DNA from: Bacteroidales bacterium UBA1176
GTDB lineage: Bacteria; Bacteroidota; Bacteroidia; Bacteroidales; WCHB1-69
Assembly (NCBI GenBank): GCA_002311645.1
Contig: DBYW01000026.1
Location: forward strand, 1-62,933
Direction of reading: 5' to 3'
DNA: 62,933 nucleotides
The notes under the pieces were generated by a model, which worked only from the letters and a program-made list of their open reading frames with translations, searched no databases and was not told where the DNA came from. The position numbers were made by a program, and so were the translations under genes. This document shows, in pieces, positions 7,260-19,600 of this stretch (the stretch's first letter is position 1; each line of letters opens with the position of its first letter).

Positions 7260-7829
7260 ATGGCAACAACAGCTGATTTTAAGAACGGTTTGTGCATCGT
7301 CTATAACAATGAATTGTGGACGATCGTCGAATTCCAACACGTCAAACCCGGCAAGGGAAACACCTTTGTCCGTACAAAATTAAAACATATCAAATCTGGT
7401 AGAGTGCAGGAAGTCAGGTTCGATGCCGGTATCAAGATTGAACTTGCGCGCGTGGAACGCCGCCCGTATCAGTACCTTTACAAGGAAGGTGAGAACACAT
7501 ACAATTTCATGCATAGCGAGACATACGAGCAACTCGCCATCGAAAAGGATCTGATTAATAACCCCGACCTCCTCAAAGAGGGGCAGGCCGTGGAAATCAT
7601 GTACCATGCTGATACGGATACTCCGTTGACATGTGAATTGCCTCCGTTTGTGGATCTTGAGGTTATTGAAGCCGACCCGGGTGTGAAAGGTGACACCGCC
7701 ACAAACTCTCTCAAACGTGCTGTTGTTGAGACAGGCGCGGAGGTCTATGTGCCCCTGTTCATTAGTGTCGGCGAGAAAATCAAGGTCGACACCCGTAACA
7801 ATAAGTATTCAGAAAGAGTTAAAGAGTAA
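7260..7829 (+). CDS. efp: Translation elongation factor P
   Basis: 189 residues, full length, three OB/KOW-like beta domains. The N-terminal loop KPGKGNTF holds the conserved lysine (Lys32), the site modified in many bacteria. The C-terminal signature VDTRNNKYSERV is intact. EF-P relieves ribosome stalling at proline runs. Start chosen at MATTADFKNG; an in-frame ATG-less extension to 7221 overlaps the promoter. lpxD begins 2 bp after the stop, so the two are co-transcribed, an arrangement often seen in Bacteroidetes. No EpmA/EpmB-type modification gene is in the window. Confidence 0.97.
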   Translation: MATTADFKNGLCIVYNNELWTIVEFQHVKPGKGNTFVRTKLKHIKSGRVQEVRFDAGIKIELARVERRPYQYLYKEGENTYNFMHSETYEQLAIEKDLINNPDLLKEGQAVEIMYHADTDTPLTCELPPFVDLEVIEADPGVKGDTATNSLKRAVVETGAEVYVPLFISVGEKIKVDTRNNKYSERVKE

Positions 7830-7831
7830 TC

Positions 7832-8812
7832 ATGAAGTTCCCGCAACCCATCACGGTTGACGAGGTCGTCCGCATCATTGGACGTCCCGTCGGACGCAAG
7901 GGCTGCCACGACGGGCTTGTCACTGGCCTGAACGAGTTCCACTCGGCAGAACACGGTGATGTCACTTTTGTGGATTGTGACAAATACTATAATCGTGTAC
8001 TGGAGAGTCCCGCAACGGTCATTATCATCAACAAGCGCGACGTGGATTGCCCCTACGGGAAGGAATTGATATTCAGTGACGACCCTCTTCTCGACTATTT
8101 GGCCATCGTCAATTTCTACAAACGCTACGAGCCGCAGACGGTCGCCATTCATCCCGACGCGGTTATCGGCGAGGGCACGGTGGTTGAACCTCATGTGTTC
8201 ATTGGCCGGAATGTCCGTATCGGACGCAATTGCATCATCCATTCCAACGTGAGCATTTACGAGGACACGACAATCGGCGACAACGTGATTGTCCATTCCA
8301 ACACCACCATCGGCGCGGATGCTTGTTATTTCCAGAAAAGGCCCGACGGCTGGGTGAAACTTCAATCGTGCGGCAGTACGTTCATCGGCAACGATGTCGA
8401 AGTGGGCTGTAACTGCTGCATCGACAAGGGGGTTTCCGGCGTCACGTACATCGGTGACGGTACCAAGTTCGACAACCTTGTCCAGATCGGCCATGACACT
8501 CACATCGGCAAGCGCGTGCTCTTGGGAGCCCAAAGCGGCATCGCGGGATGCACCTATATTGATGACGATTGCAAGATTTGGGCTAAGGCTTGTGTCAACA
8601 AGGACCTCTATGTTGCCAAGAACACAGTGCTTTTTGCGTGCTCCGCACTTGACCGTAATATCACGGACGAGGGCACAACCCTCCTGGGCGTGCCGGCTGT
8701 GGAGTCGGCGAAAAAATGGAGGGAATTTGCTTATCTTCGAAGACTCTCCCTGTTGTTTGACGATGTCAAAGCACTGAAAGAAAAGATAGAAAAAATAGAA
8801 GGCGGGAAATGA
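7832..8812 (+). CDS. lpxD: UDP-3-O-acylglucosamine N-acyltransferase (LpxD family)
   Basis: 326 residues. The N-terminal uridine-binding domain (about 1-105) is followed by a left-handed beta helix of hexapeptide repeats (about 108-285, e.g. IGRNVRIGRNCIIHSNVSI) and a C-terminal helical tail. The catalytic histidine is in VQIGHDTHIG (His221). LpxD adds the N-linked 3-hydroxyacyl chain in lipid A synthesis. Bacteroidetes often have a second LpxD-like gene beside efp, so this may be that paralog rather than the main enzyme. A terminator overlaps its stop codon. Confidence 0.88.
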   Translation: MKFPQPITVDEVVRIIGRPVGRKGCHDGLVTGLNEFHSAEHGDVTFVDCDKYYNRVLESPATVIIINKRDVDCPYGKELIFSDDPLLDYLAIVNFYKRYEPQTVAIHPDAVIGEGTVVEPHVFIGRNVRIGRNCIIHSNVSIYEDTTIGDNVIVHSNTTIGADACYFQKRPDGWVKLQSCGSTFIGNDVEVGCNCCIDKGVSGVTYIGDGTKFDNLVQIGHDTHIGKRVLLGAQSGIAGCTYIDDDCKIWAKACVNKDLYVAKNTVLFACSALDRNITDEGTTLLGVPAVESAKKWREFAYLRRLSLLFDDVKALKEKIEKIEGGK

Positions 8813-8829
8813 TTCCCGCCTTCTTTGTT
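8801..8829 (+). terminator. Intrinsic terminator after lpxD
   Basis: GGCGGGAA and TTCCCGCC pair over 8 bp with a 4-nt loop, followed by TTCTTTGTTTT. The stem includes the last codons and stop of lpxD. Confidence 0.85.
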
Positions 8830-8858
8830 TTGTGCTTTTCGAAATTGCTTGGTTTTGC

Positions 8859-9503
8859 TTAGTTTAGTTGTCTCTTGGCGGAGTCAATGTCCTTCTGGAG
8901 TTTGTCGATCTCTTTCCCTTTTTCCTCCAATTGCTTGGCGTTCTTGTCCAAACTCTTGTTGAGTTTCTCCATTTGTTTGTTCATTTTATTCTTGTCCTTG
9001 TTCAGGGCTTTTTCCTCCTTTTTGAGTTTGGCGAGCTGGGATTCCAGGGCGGAGATGTTTTGCTTGGCTACATATTCCTGTACGTATGCGGTGAAGTCGC
9101 GGAGAAACACCTTGACGTAGTCGGCGGTGGTGGGATCTGTGGAAGAGGTGATGGCATTGTAGTTGCCGGAGCTGACGATGAGCGAAAGCTGAGATACCTT
9201 GTTCTTTTTCTTGCCGTGCTCGCTGACGGTGAAGTAGAGGTCGTAGTTGGCGGAGCCGAAGGGCTTGAAGGGCTGGTTGAGATAAGCGCGGAAGCCACTC
9301 TCGGAAGAGGCCTTGAGGTTGTATTGTTTCTCCAGTTTGTCGCGGAAAGCAGCCTCGACGGTCTTCATGTCAGCACCAGGGATGTCCAACAGGTAACCGG
9401 ATAGTTGTTGCTTGCCCATGTTCACCATGGACTCTTTGACGGTTTGGGCGGACGCCATGGAGGCGAACGCGATGACAAAAACTAATAATGCTAATTTTTT
9501 CAT
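8859..9503 (-). CDS. Secreted protein with C-terminal coiled coil, function unknown
   Basis: 214 residues. A signal peptide (MASA-Q, cleavage near 19) precedes a globular domain (about 25-135) and a strongly charged coiled coil (about 145-214, Lys/Glu/Leu heptads). The globular part contains NYDLYFTVSEHGKKKNK and LIVSSGNYNAI. No family recognised and no catalytic motif seen. It is probably periplasmic. It is transcribed alone, divergent from dusB, with a TATCTTTG box at 9551-9544. A trans-envelope or scaffold role would fit the coiled coil but is guesswork. Confidence 0.8.
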   Translation of the reverse strand: MKKLALLVFVIAFASMASAQTVKESMVNMGKQQLSGYLLDIPGADMKTVEAAFRDKLEKQYNLKASSESGFRAYLNQPFKPFGSANYDLYFTVSEHGKKKNKVSQLSLIVSSGNYNAITSSTDPTTADYVKVFLRDFTAYVQEYVAKQNISALESQLAKLKKEEKALNKDKNKMNKQMEKLNKSLDKNAKQLEEKGKEIDKLQKDIDSAKRQLN

Positions 9504-9543
9504 AGGATTGATGTTTAAAATTAAAGTCGAAATTAGGAGGCTG

Positions 9544-9566
9544 CAAAGATAAAAAAATTATTTTTG
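9544..9566. promoter_or_regulatory. Divergent overlapping -7 boxes
   Basis: TATCTTTG on the minus strand (9551-9544) faces the secreted coiled-coil gene and TATTTTTG on the plus strand (9559-9566) faces dusB. The boxes are 7 bp apart, so the two promoters probably compete for polymerase. Confidence 0.6.
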
Positions 9567-9574
9567 CAGCCGCA

Positions 9575-10549
9575 ATGGAAAATTCAATTCAGCAGATATT
9601 GGCCTCATTTGACTTTCCGGTTTACCTTGCTCCGATGGAGGGGGTGACGGATCGGTCGTTCCGGCTGGTATGCAAGGAGATGGGGGCGGATGTGCTTGTC
9701 TCTGAATTTATTTCCTCGGACGCGTTGTCGCGAGAGGTGGACAAGAGCCTGAAAAAGATGTGCTTCGACGAGCGCGAGCGACCGTTCGGCATCCAGATTT
9801 TCGGCCATGACGAGCAGTCGTTGGTGACGGCGGCGCGCATGGCGGAGACCGCGAGCCCCGATTTCATCGACATCAACTGGGGCTGTCCTGTCAAAAAAGT
9901 GGTCAACAAGGGCGCGGGATCCGCCATCCTGCAGGATCTGCCCAAGATGTCGCGATTGACGGCAGCGGTGGTCAATGCCGTGCATTTGCCGGTGACGGTC
10001 AAGACCCGTTTGGGGTGGGACAGTTCCAACAAGCCCATTGTCGAGGTGGCCGAGCGCATGCAGGACGCGGGCGCGCAGGCCATTGCCATACATGGACGCA
10101 CGCGAGCCCAGATGTACGGCGGCGAAGCCGACTGGAGCCTGATAGGGAAGGCTAAGGCCAACCCACGTCTGAAAATCCCTGTTATTGGCAACGGCGACAT
10201 CGACGATGCTGCCAAGGCATTGCAATGTCGCGACCGATATGGTGTGGACGCCGTGATGGTGGGCCGCGCCGCCATCGGGAACCCGTGGCTGTTCCGGCAA
10301 ATCAAGGGGCTTGTCCGTGGCCAGGAGATTGCCCTCCCCACATACGAGGAACGTGTTCGGACGGTGTTGCAGCAGCTTCGGGCGGCCGCCTCCGAAAAGG
10401 GAGAAAGACGCGCAGTGTTGGAAATGCGGACGCAGTATGCGGGCTATTTCAAAGGCCTTTATAATTTCAAACCAGTCAGGATGCGTCTGGTGCAGGCCGG
10501 GACCATAGCTGAGTGTGAGGATATATTATCTTCTTATTCAGAGTTTTAG
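9575..10549 (+). CDS. dus: tRNA-dihydrouridine synthase
   Basis: 324 residues, a flavin TIM barrel plus helical domain. APMEGVTD starts the FMN-binding barrel; NWGCPVKKVVNKGAGS holds the catalytic cysteine Cys104; KTRLGW, IHGRTR, IGNGDI and MVGRAAIGNPW are the phosphate- and FMN-binding segments. It reduces uridines in the tRNA D loop with NADPH. The ATG is only 9 bp after the -7 box, so the leader is very short and no Shine-Dalgarno is obvious. Which D-loop positions it modifies cannot be told from the sequence. Confidence 0.95.
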   Translation: MENSIQQILASFDFPVYLAPMEGVTDRSFRLVCKEMGADVLVSEFISSDALSREVDKSLKKMCFDERERPFGIQIFGHDEQSLVTAARMAETASPDFIDINWGCPVKKVVNKGAGSAILQDLPKMSRLTAAVVNAVHLPVTVKTRLGWDSSNKPIVEVAERMQDAGAQAIAIHGRTRAQMYGGEADWSLIGKAKANPRLKIPVIGNGDIDDAAKALQCRDRYGVDAVMVGRAAIGNPWLFRQIKGLVRGQEIALPTYEERVRTVLQQLRAAASEKGERRAVLEMRTQYAGYFKGLYNFKPVRMRLVQAGTIAECEDILSSYSEF

Positions 10550-10610
10550 CCTGTCTTATTCCTTCTATTTTTTTTGAAAAAAAAATCAACTCTTTTTTGA
10601 AAAAAAAGTG

Positions 10611-10618
10611 TATTTTTG
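10611..10618 (+). promoter_or_regulatory. -7 promoter box for the giant T9SS gene
   Basis: TATTTTTG, 68 bp before the chosen ATG, in an A/T-only stretch. A -33 element is not clear. Confidence 0.5.
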
Positions 10619-10685
10619 TCGGCTTATTGTGAAAACTGCTATCATGTATGCATTTCAATTTGTGAAAAATAAAAAACACCATACG

Positions 10686-13600
10686 ATGAGAAAAAAACTG
10701 TTATTACTGTTTGCCTTGTGTCTGCCTTTCATGCTGAACGCACAAGTGATGGACATTGACAATGTCATTGATGAGAATTTTGATGGTGCCACTTTGTCCG
10801 TGGTACCTGCAACCTCAGGCTTCAACCCGTCGGGCGACTGGCAGCTGGACAACACCCAGTACCTTTCCGCGCCTTCATCTTTCCATTGCCCGGTGTACTC
10901 TTCCAGCGGCCAATGTCTGATGACAACGACGCCTATCGAGTTGGCGGCTACCAGTGTGCAGAATGTCAATCATTTTTATCTGGAATTCGACCATATTTGC
11001 AAGGTCAGCCAGTTGGACCAGACTCAAATCGTCTATTTCTTAGGATTCGTGGGTGCCAATGGCATGGTGCAGTGGGGTACTGCCCAGCAGCTGACCTTCA
11101 CGTCCACTTCGAGTTTCTATTATGGAAACGCGGAATCGAGCCTGACGAACGGACGATTCAATGACGCATGCTATACGATTTGGAATGCCAGCAGCACGAC
11201 GGCTGTCCCGAACAGTACCTGGTGGAGACACGAACAGTTCGACCTGTCTTCATTCCTGTTGAACCAGACAGTCACTTCCGCCGGTGTCCAATATCCTGTC
11301 ACACACGTCAGAATCGGTTTCCGTGTGAACAAGACCTCCGCAAGCGCCTCCGGCACGCAGGCTTGTGCCGGTTGGTATATCGACAACCTCAAGTGCACGC
11401 TTTCCAACTGCGAGCTTATCAGACCCAAGATCACGCTCCAACCCACGATCTATGTGAACAAGAACAACAATTTGCTCAACAATATCGGACCTTATACCAT
11501 CAAAGCCAGAATCGAGGATAACGACACGATCAACCTGAACACGTTGGCATTTTCGTATTCCATCAATAGCGGACAACAAGTGACGCTCCCCAATACGATC
11601 ACTTCCAACACCTTGAATGCGAACGGCCATGTGGTGTTGTCCGAGTGGAATCTTCCTTCCATCTGTTATTACGACACCATCCGTTATCGTATTGTGGCCA
11701 ACGACGTGCACGGCAGTGCCGCCAACACTATTGATACGCCTCTCATCGCATGGCATAACCAGACCAACATACACTATAACGACTGTCATCTTGACAGCTT
11801 GAACACGTTCCCCCATTGCTTCATTACGGGGACACCTGAGCCGGTGACGGTCTATTTCAAGAACAAGAGTGACGCGACCAACTCGCCGGGAAGCCCATAC
11901 CAGACCAGCTTGAACGTTACGCTGAAAGTGGAGAACGAGAACCACGTGCAAACGCACCTCTCTACCCATAACTGGACCGGTTCCCTTTGCTTCGACGAAC
12001 GCGATAACTTGAGCCTTTCAACCTTCACCCCGACGCATGGTTTCAACTACATCACGGTCTGCATCAACACCCGTAACGGCCAAGCCGATGGCTTCCATGG
12101 TAGCGGAACCACCACCAACAGGAGCGACACCATCCGTTTCGTGGGCTATGCCTGCGACAGCCTGCTGCACGGCGACTATACGGTGGGTGGCACCAACCCG
12201 GACTTCGCCACTATGATAGATGTTAAGGCCGCGTTGGATTATTGCGGCGTCAATGGTCCCACGACTTTCCACTTGCGCCCTGGAACCTATCAGGACTTTG
12301 ACTTTACGGATAATTACATCGGTCAATCCGCCACCAACACCATCACTTTCCAAGGCGACAATGTGAACACGGTGATTGTGACCAACGGCAACACCGATGC
12401 CGGTAACAATATCTTTGGTGCCTTGACACTGGTGCATGCCGACAATTTCGCCTTCAAGAACATTACATTCAGGGCTAATAACACAGCGGTGTCCCGCGGT
12501 GTTGTCCTCAGAGGCAATGGTAGCACCAATGTGTTGATCGATGGATGCCGCATCGAGGCGTACCCGACCAATAGCACGGCCAACACCAGCTTCGCTATCG
12601 GTCGTTCGGTTGCTGCTGCTGCCACCTCCGGCCAAGTGGCCCAGTCCGATGATGTCATTATCCGCAACAGCACGATCGTTGGCGGTAACTATGGTGTTTA
12701 CTTTGTGGGTTCTGCACAACGTCGTAATGTACTCGCCATCCAGAACAACCGTATTATCTCCTGCTACCGTGCTGTTCAAACAAGCTACTGTAACTGTGAG
12801 ATGACGGGTAACCACATTTCCCAGCATCCGACGGGCAGCACACATCCCAATTTCAGCGGTATCTACTCGGAACAGTTGCAGGCTCTCGACATCAATGGCA
12901 ACACCATCGACAGCACATACGATGTTGAATACGGTATTTGTGTGAAAAACGCATCCACGCAGGATTACTTCATCCGCAACAACCACGTGATCGTGGGCAA
13001 TTCCAACTTCGGTATCAACGTTGAAAGCAGCAGTTCCACGGCATCCGACACGGGCTACATTTATAACAACGAGGTGATCCTCTACCCGGTTGTCGCTGCC
13101 GCATCCTATGCGGCTCAAATCAAGTCTTCCAACTATCTGCAGGTCACCAACAACAGTTTCTTTATCAAGTCTGACGCCCCCTACAACAATACGGCAGCCT
13201 TGAGAATTGAGAACAACAGCAATACTTATCTGAACAACAATGTGTTGTTGAACATGGTGAATAGCAGTGACAATACGAATTATCCGCTTTATTTGAACAA
13301 CACATCCACGGTTACGGGTTCGTATAATGATTTGTATTCCGCATCGGGTGTGATCGCCTACAAGACGGTGTCCCGCAACACTATCGCAGAGTTTGAAAGC
13401 GCCGTCACGACGACACATAACAACATCAGCTTGTTGCCTCCGATGGCTAACCCGACACTTTCCCTGATGCCGACGGACTACACGGGTATGGAGTGCGGAC
13501 GCAATGCACATGTCACCTCGGATATCCGCAATGTGTCGCGTACGTCGCTGACCTACATGGGCGCATACGCCAATGCCATCCCCGCCACCGATGCCTCTAT

Positions 13601-16600
13601 CGTGGCTCTCGTCAACCCAGTTTCGGGTTCATGTCCTCAAAACCCCTACAACATTACAGTGTCTGTGGCTAACAAAGGTTCCCAAGCCCTCAACTTCGCC
13701 AGCCACAATGCTACGATCACCGTCCATTCCGACTCTCTCAACTTGACACAATCCGTTACAGTGAACAGCGGCACCATACCAGTTCTCGGTGCCCTCAACG
13801 AAGTTGTTGCAAACAATGTCAACATTCCCGTCAATCAGGTTATTGACTTAACGTTTATCATCCGCACCGTTGGTGACAACAACTATGCGAACGACACGCT
13901 TCGCCTCTCGTTTGTGTTAGAGGCTGCCATTCCCGAATATGAGGAGGATTTCAGTATGGGCACAAAACAAACCTGGACTATCGAGCAGATCGCAGGTGCC
14001 GGTAACTGGTCGTTCCAGGAAGGTGCAGGCGTATACCCGACAATCTCTCCTGTGTATGGTACAGGCCGTCTCTTCTTCAACTCCAAGAACTTTGCCAACA
14101 ACACTGAGTCAAGAGCCATCATGCCGGTGGTTCAGTTGAACAACTCTGTCAATCCTATCTTGGAAGTCTGGTTTGCCCACGACAACACGACCAACAGCGC
14201 TGCTGAGGGTGTCACGGTCAAGATCTCTACCAACGGCGGTACAACTTTCACAGCCTTGACTCCGCAAGGTCAGAGCACATCGTTGCTGAAGCGTTATTTG
14301 AGTTCGGCAAACCCGGCTATTTGGACGCTCTATACGTACGACTTGTCTAACTATGTCTCTTCCGGTTGTGTCTATATCGCTTTTGATGCTAAATCACAGC
14401 ACGGCAATAATATTAACATTGACCGTATTCGTCTTAGAAACTTGTATGACAACGATATTGCGGTTACGAACATTTATGCCCAGGGTGAGACCCCTGCGCA
14501 ATATGATGTCGACGGTGTCGTGAGTGCCTTGGTGCGCAACGAAGGCCGTCAGGCTCAAAACAACATTAAGGTCTACCTGAATGTGGTGGGTGCAGCCGAA
14601 CAATACCATGACTCGTTGACTATCGCCAGCTTGGCATCAGGAGCCGAGACTATAGTGACGTTCCCCGATCATCACTATAATGTGCTCGAAGCCAAAGATG
14701 TGGAGGTTCGTTCCCGCAACGACCAGGTCAATGACAATAACGCATCCCATTGGCGCATGGAGGTGACCAACAACATCGCCAACTATGCTGACACCTCATC
14801 GGTGGGATTGCTTACCGGCGACTATAGCAACGTGATTCGTCCTTGCGTGCGTTACAGAGCAACGAACGAATTGGTGGTTTCGGCCGTGAAATATTATTAT
14901 GACCAAACTTACATCGCTGACCCGTCCGAAGGTTTCCGCGCCTTTGTCGCTAATTCAGCAGGCAACATCGTGGCCACCTCGGAAGTGATTAACTTCAGCC
15001 AACTTCAACAGGGCGCATGGAACACCATCCCCATCGTCAACTACGCCCTTACCAACATGCACGACTTGTACGTGGGTATCGAGATGATGGCACACGGTGA
15101 CTATTTGTGCTCCCAAGTCGAGACCCCGCTTCGCGACTCGACGTTCTATTTCCTGACTAATGGTACATACGTGCCGCAGACATTCGGACGCTTCATGATC
15201 GGTGCTGTTATCGATACGCCGCATGTCAACGACTTGGGCATCCTTTCTCTTGTCAACCCGACCACACGCTGCGATATGGGACATGAGGCCATCACGGTGG
15301 AAATCACCAACAACGGCTCTTCAGACATTCTCCCAGGAACAGTGTTCAACTATTCAGTGAATGGCCAGCCTACGGTTTCTCAGACCTTGAATGACACAAT
15401 CTATAGTCATCAGACGACCACTTTTGCTTTTAATACATTGTATGATTTCACGAACAACCAGGTCAACATTGATGACAACTATAATATAAAGGTATGGGTT
15501 GTGAAGGGTGCGCACGATCGTTTGCAATATAATGACACCTTGAACTTGACCATCCAGTCCTTGGGTAAGTCAGCCACGCCGATTGTGGCACAGGACACCG
15601 TGAATATCAGTTATTACACGTCAGAAACCCTCACAGCCAGCTTGCCAGCTTCCATTACCAATGGCGTGTTGGGATGGTTTACGAGCACTGGATATGAGAC
15701 CTGGGAGCTGAAAGCCTATGGCAACACCTATACCACGCCGGTTACTTTCTTTGACACTGTTTATTATGTTAATGCCAATCCTGGTGAAATCAATGACACC
15801 ATCGTTGGCACGGGTACATTGACGGGAACGCAACCGTTCGTCTTTAACAATGGATACTCCCGCGGCAAGATGTTGTATACGGCCGAGGAAATCGGTCATT
15901 TCGGCACGTTGACCCAAATCGGCTTGTATGTGAATACTGCAGCCAATGGCGCTGATGGCATTCCCATTAAGATTTATATGAAGAAGACCACGGATGCCAT
16001 GCTGCCTACTGCAGCTGCAGCGGTGGATTGGGATGCGGAGACGTCAACGGCCACCCTTGTCGTTGACAAGCGCATCTATTTCAATCCGACAGGCTGGTGC
16101 TACATTGACTTGGATGTCCCGTTTGAGTATGATGCTGATAACTTGTTGATTTATACGGAAACGAACTGTGCGGACTACTGTACGGGCACGGGTTCTGCAT
16201 GCAACACTTGTGGAGCAGCCGTCTCCGGTGGCGCCACCCTGCCGATATTCCGGCAGACCAACATGGGCAACGGCTATGTCTTATACAAGTCCGGCAACAC
16301 GACAGCATCCCTGATCGGCAATTACAATGTTTACGCTCGTCGTCTGAACATGTACTTCAAGATTGCCGACTTGGCTTGCGGTAGTGAGAAAGTCCCCATT
16401 CATGTTCATGTCCCCGATATTCCTATTTATGACGTCCAGACTGAAAGCTGGAATTACCCGCAAGGTGGTTGTGCTCTTTATGACGAGCATATCCAGGTGT
16501 CGGTCAAGAATATGTTGAATATGCCTATTCCTGCCAATAAGGTGATGGTTCATGCTATCGTGAACGGTACACATCTTACACAGATGATTGCGGAGCCGTT

Positions 16601-19600
16601 TGCTTCAGAGGAGGTTAAGACCGTGACATTCTCCACGACGTACAACTTCGACGCACCGGTGAGTAATACTACGTTCAGCTATGTGGTGTATACAGATATG
16701 CCGGACGAGAGTATCGTCTATCGCGGCAATGACACCATCTCCGGCACGTTGTCTTCTACGTATACGGCGCCGTTGTTGGCTTCTTACACCTACACGGGTG
16801 AATACACGCAAACGTTGGAAATCCTCCAGCCTGCCGATCGTTTGACCATGACGGGCTCGAACGCCCAGATCACGCGGTATTTGTTCTACACGGATTCGAC
16901 ATCGACCACACCGATTACTCTTTCGCCGGCCACAGCCCAATTCTATACAACACCGGTGTTGTATGACTCTGTCACGTATTGGGTGGAGGCTATTTCCCGT
17001 ACCAGCAACTGTACAACCCGTCGTGCGCCTATCCATATCAATGTGTTCAAGCCCACCTACGACCTTGTCACCAATAGCCTTGTCGCTCCTTCCGACTACC
17101 AGTGCGGTTTAGCGCAGTCACCGCAAATTCAGGTGAATGTGGGCAACACGGATACAACTTCGACATCCGTTATTCCGGCGGGCACTTTTGCCTTGACAGC
17201 CAGATTCGTGGACGGCTCGCAAAATGTGACCGGCAATGCCACGGTATCTACGCCGATCAACCACCTCGCCAATACCGATGTGGCCATCACGATGAACAAC
17301 TTGAGTTCCACCACGCAGAACTATACGTACAATTATAATATATATAGTAATCCTGTCGGCAATATGGCAGTGTATCGTCGCAATGATACCATCAGTGGCG
17401 TGTTGCACGTGCCTGCAAATCCGGTGGCACCCGCTCCCATGACGATCAACGCCACCTATGGTAACCCCGCAGTCATTACTCCTTCTGCGGCTCCGTTGAA
17501 CTATTACTATTTCTACGAAAACAGCACGGGTGGCAATCCGATAGGCGAGGGTGCCAGCTATACGACAGATCCTATCTTCAGCCCGACTACGTTGTATTAT
17601 AGCGGTCGTATTGAGTCAAACGACTTCAAAGCTTCTGTCCAGGCCGGAACACAAACTGTGGCACAGTCCGCACCGTTCTATACGACGCAGGGCCATTCAT
17701 ACGCCAAGATTCTCTATTCCAACGAAGAGATGGGCGGCTTGGCCGGCACCATCGACACATTCTTCGTCAATGTGACCACGGCCAACACTTCGGGTGCAGG
17801 CATCCCGGTCAAGATCTGGATGAAGAACGGTCCTGATGCAGACGGTCTCTCTGCGACCCCCGCGTTTGTGTGGAACACCGAGACTTCCACCGCTCAACTG
17901 GTCTTCGACGGTGAAATGGAGTTCGCCCAGACGGGCTGGATGGCCGTTCCTATTCTCGGCGGTTTTGACTATACGGGCGGTGCTCTCTATATCTATGTGG
18001 AGCATGACTGCGGTTCTGCAAGCTGTGTCACGGGATTGGGTGTCATTGAGCCAAAATTCCAGAACAGCACCTATTCCACCAACAACCAGAAGAAAGTGCT
18101 GCAATACCATAACAACAGCGCCGTTTCCTCTACGGCAGCCACTACGTTCACATTGATCAACTACAGATGGAATACCATATTCAAGTTCAACTACACTTGC
18201 GAATCCCCGCGTGCCGTTGTCAACATCAATGCGACCATTCCACAACATGACGTGGGCGTGGAAGCCATCACGGCACCTGCCGCAGTCAATCCTGCCTATA
18301 CGGCCAATGAAACGGTGACGGTGACCTTGCGCAATTATGGTTCCCAGGCTGCCTCCAACTTCCCTGTCTCTTATCAGTTTGAAAATAATGCCCCTGTTAC
18401 TCAAAACTTCACGGGCACTATTGCCTCCGGTGCAACGGCCAATATGACATTCACCACACCGGTGGATCTGCACACGGTCTATTATGAGACTCCGTTTAAG
18501 GCTTACACAGGCTTGTCCACGGATTCCCACCATCAGAATGATACTTTGACTATCCAACTTAGTAAGGGTGATCCTTGTACCTCTCATCCGACGGTTACCT
18601 TGACCGACGGTGCGGACATCTCCAACGTCACTTTTGCCGGTATTAACAATGGCGCAGGTACTCCGTACATGAACTATACACCTGATGGCAATGGTTTGTA
18701 TACGGACTACACCCATACGGTGGCTCCCGGTCAGATTGTGTTAGGCCAGACCTATCCGGTCTCTGTCACGCATTCCTTCACGACTTCTTCCGGTGCTACG
18801 GTTTACAAGTGGGTTTATATCGACTATGACCGTGACGGTGTCTTCAACAACAATGAAGAGCTTGTATATACTTCTGGTGCTGTCAATCACGTTGCCAATG
18901 GTTCCAGTGCCACTACGGTCGGTAGTGTGACCATTCCTTCCACTGCCACGACTGGACTGACGCGTATGCGTGTCATCTGTGCTGCCAGCAATATCAACAC
19001 CACGTACAGACCTTGCGGTGTCTACACGGTGCGCGGCGAGACGGAAGACTATGCCGTCAATATTCTGCCTCCGTATAACACCGACTTAGGTATCGCCTCA
19101 TACGTCCATCCTGTTGGCGATGTGTGTCCGGATACTGCTGGTAGAATTCGTGTTACGATCAAGAACTTTGGTGGTGAAACGCAAATTTTCAGCACAAGCA
19201 ATGCTGCGACCATTACGGCTACGGTAACGGGTCCTGTTCCGGGCACCTATACTACGACGATCTCTTCCGGCAGCCTCGCCTCCGGTGAAAGCAAGGTCGT
19301 TGTCTTGGATGGCGTGAATATTAGCGTGCCGGGTTCCTATCAGATCAACTCCCACGTGACATATCCTGGTGACATGTATACGCAAAACGACCAGATGTCT
19401 GTGACGGCTAATGTGGTGAGCCTGGCCAGCACTGCAACCGGCTATGAGACTCTGCCGTATAGCCAGAACTTCGATTTCAACAATAATGATGATGCCAACT
19501 GGTTGCCTCAGTACTGGAGCAAGGAGCAGAGTAACGCCAACTACACATGGCGTGTCTATACAGCCAGCAGTCCCAACAGCGCAAGCAATGCCGGCCCGAC

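Noticed and set aside
9605..10341. 231- and 239-codon minus-strand frames
   Set aside because: Antisense to dus, which has all catalytic motifs; no support.
12018..13511. 497-codon minus-strand open frame
   Set aside because: Antisense to the giant T9SS gene; composition of a shadow frame, no recognisable domain.
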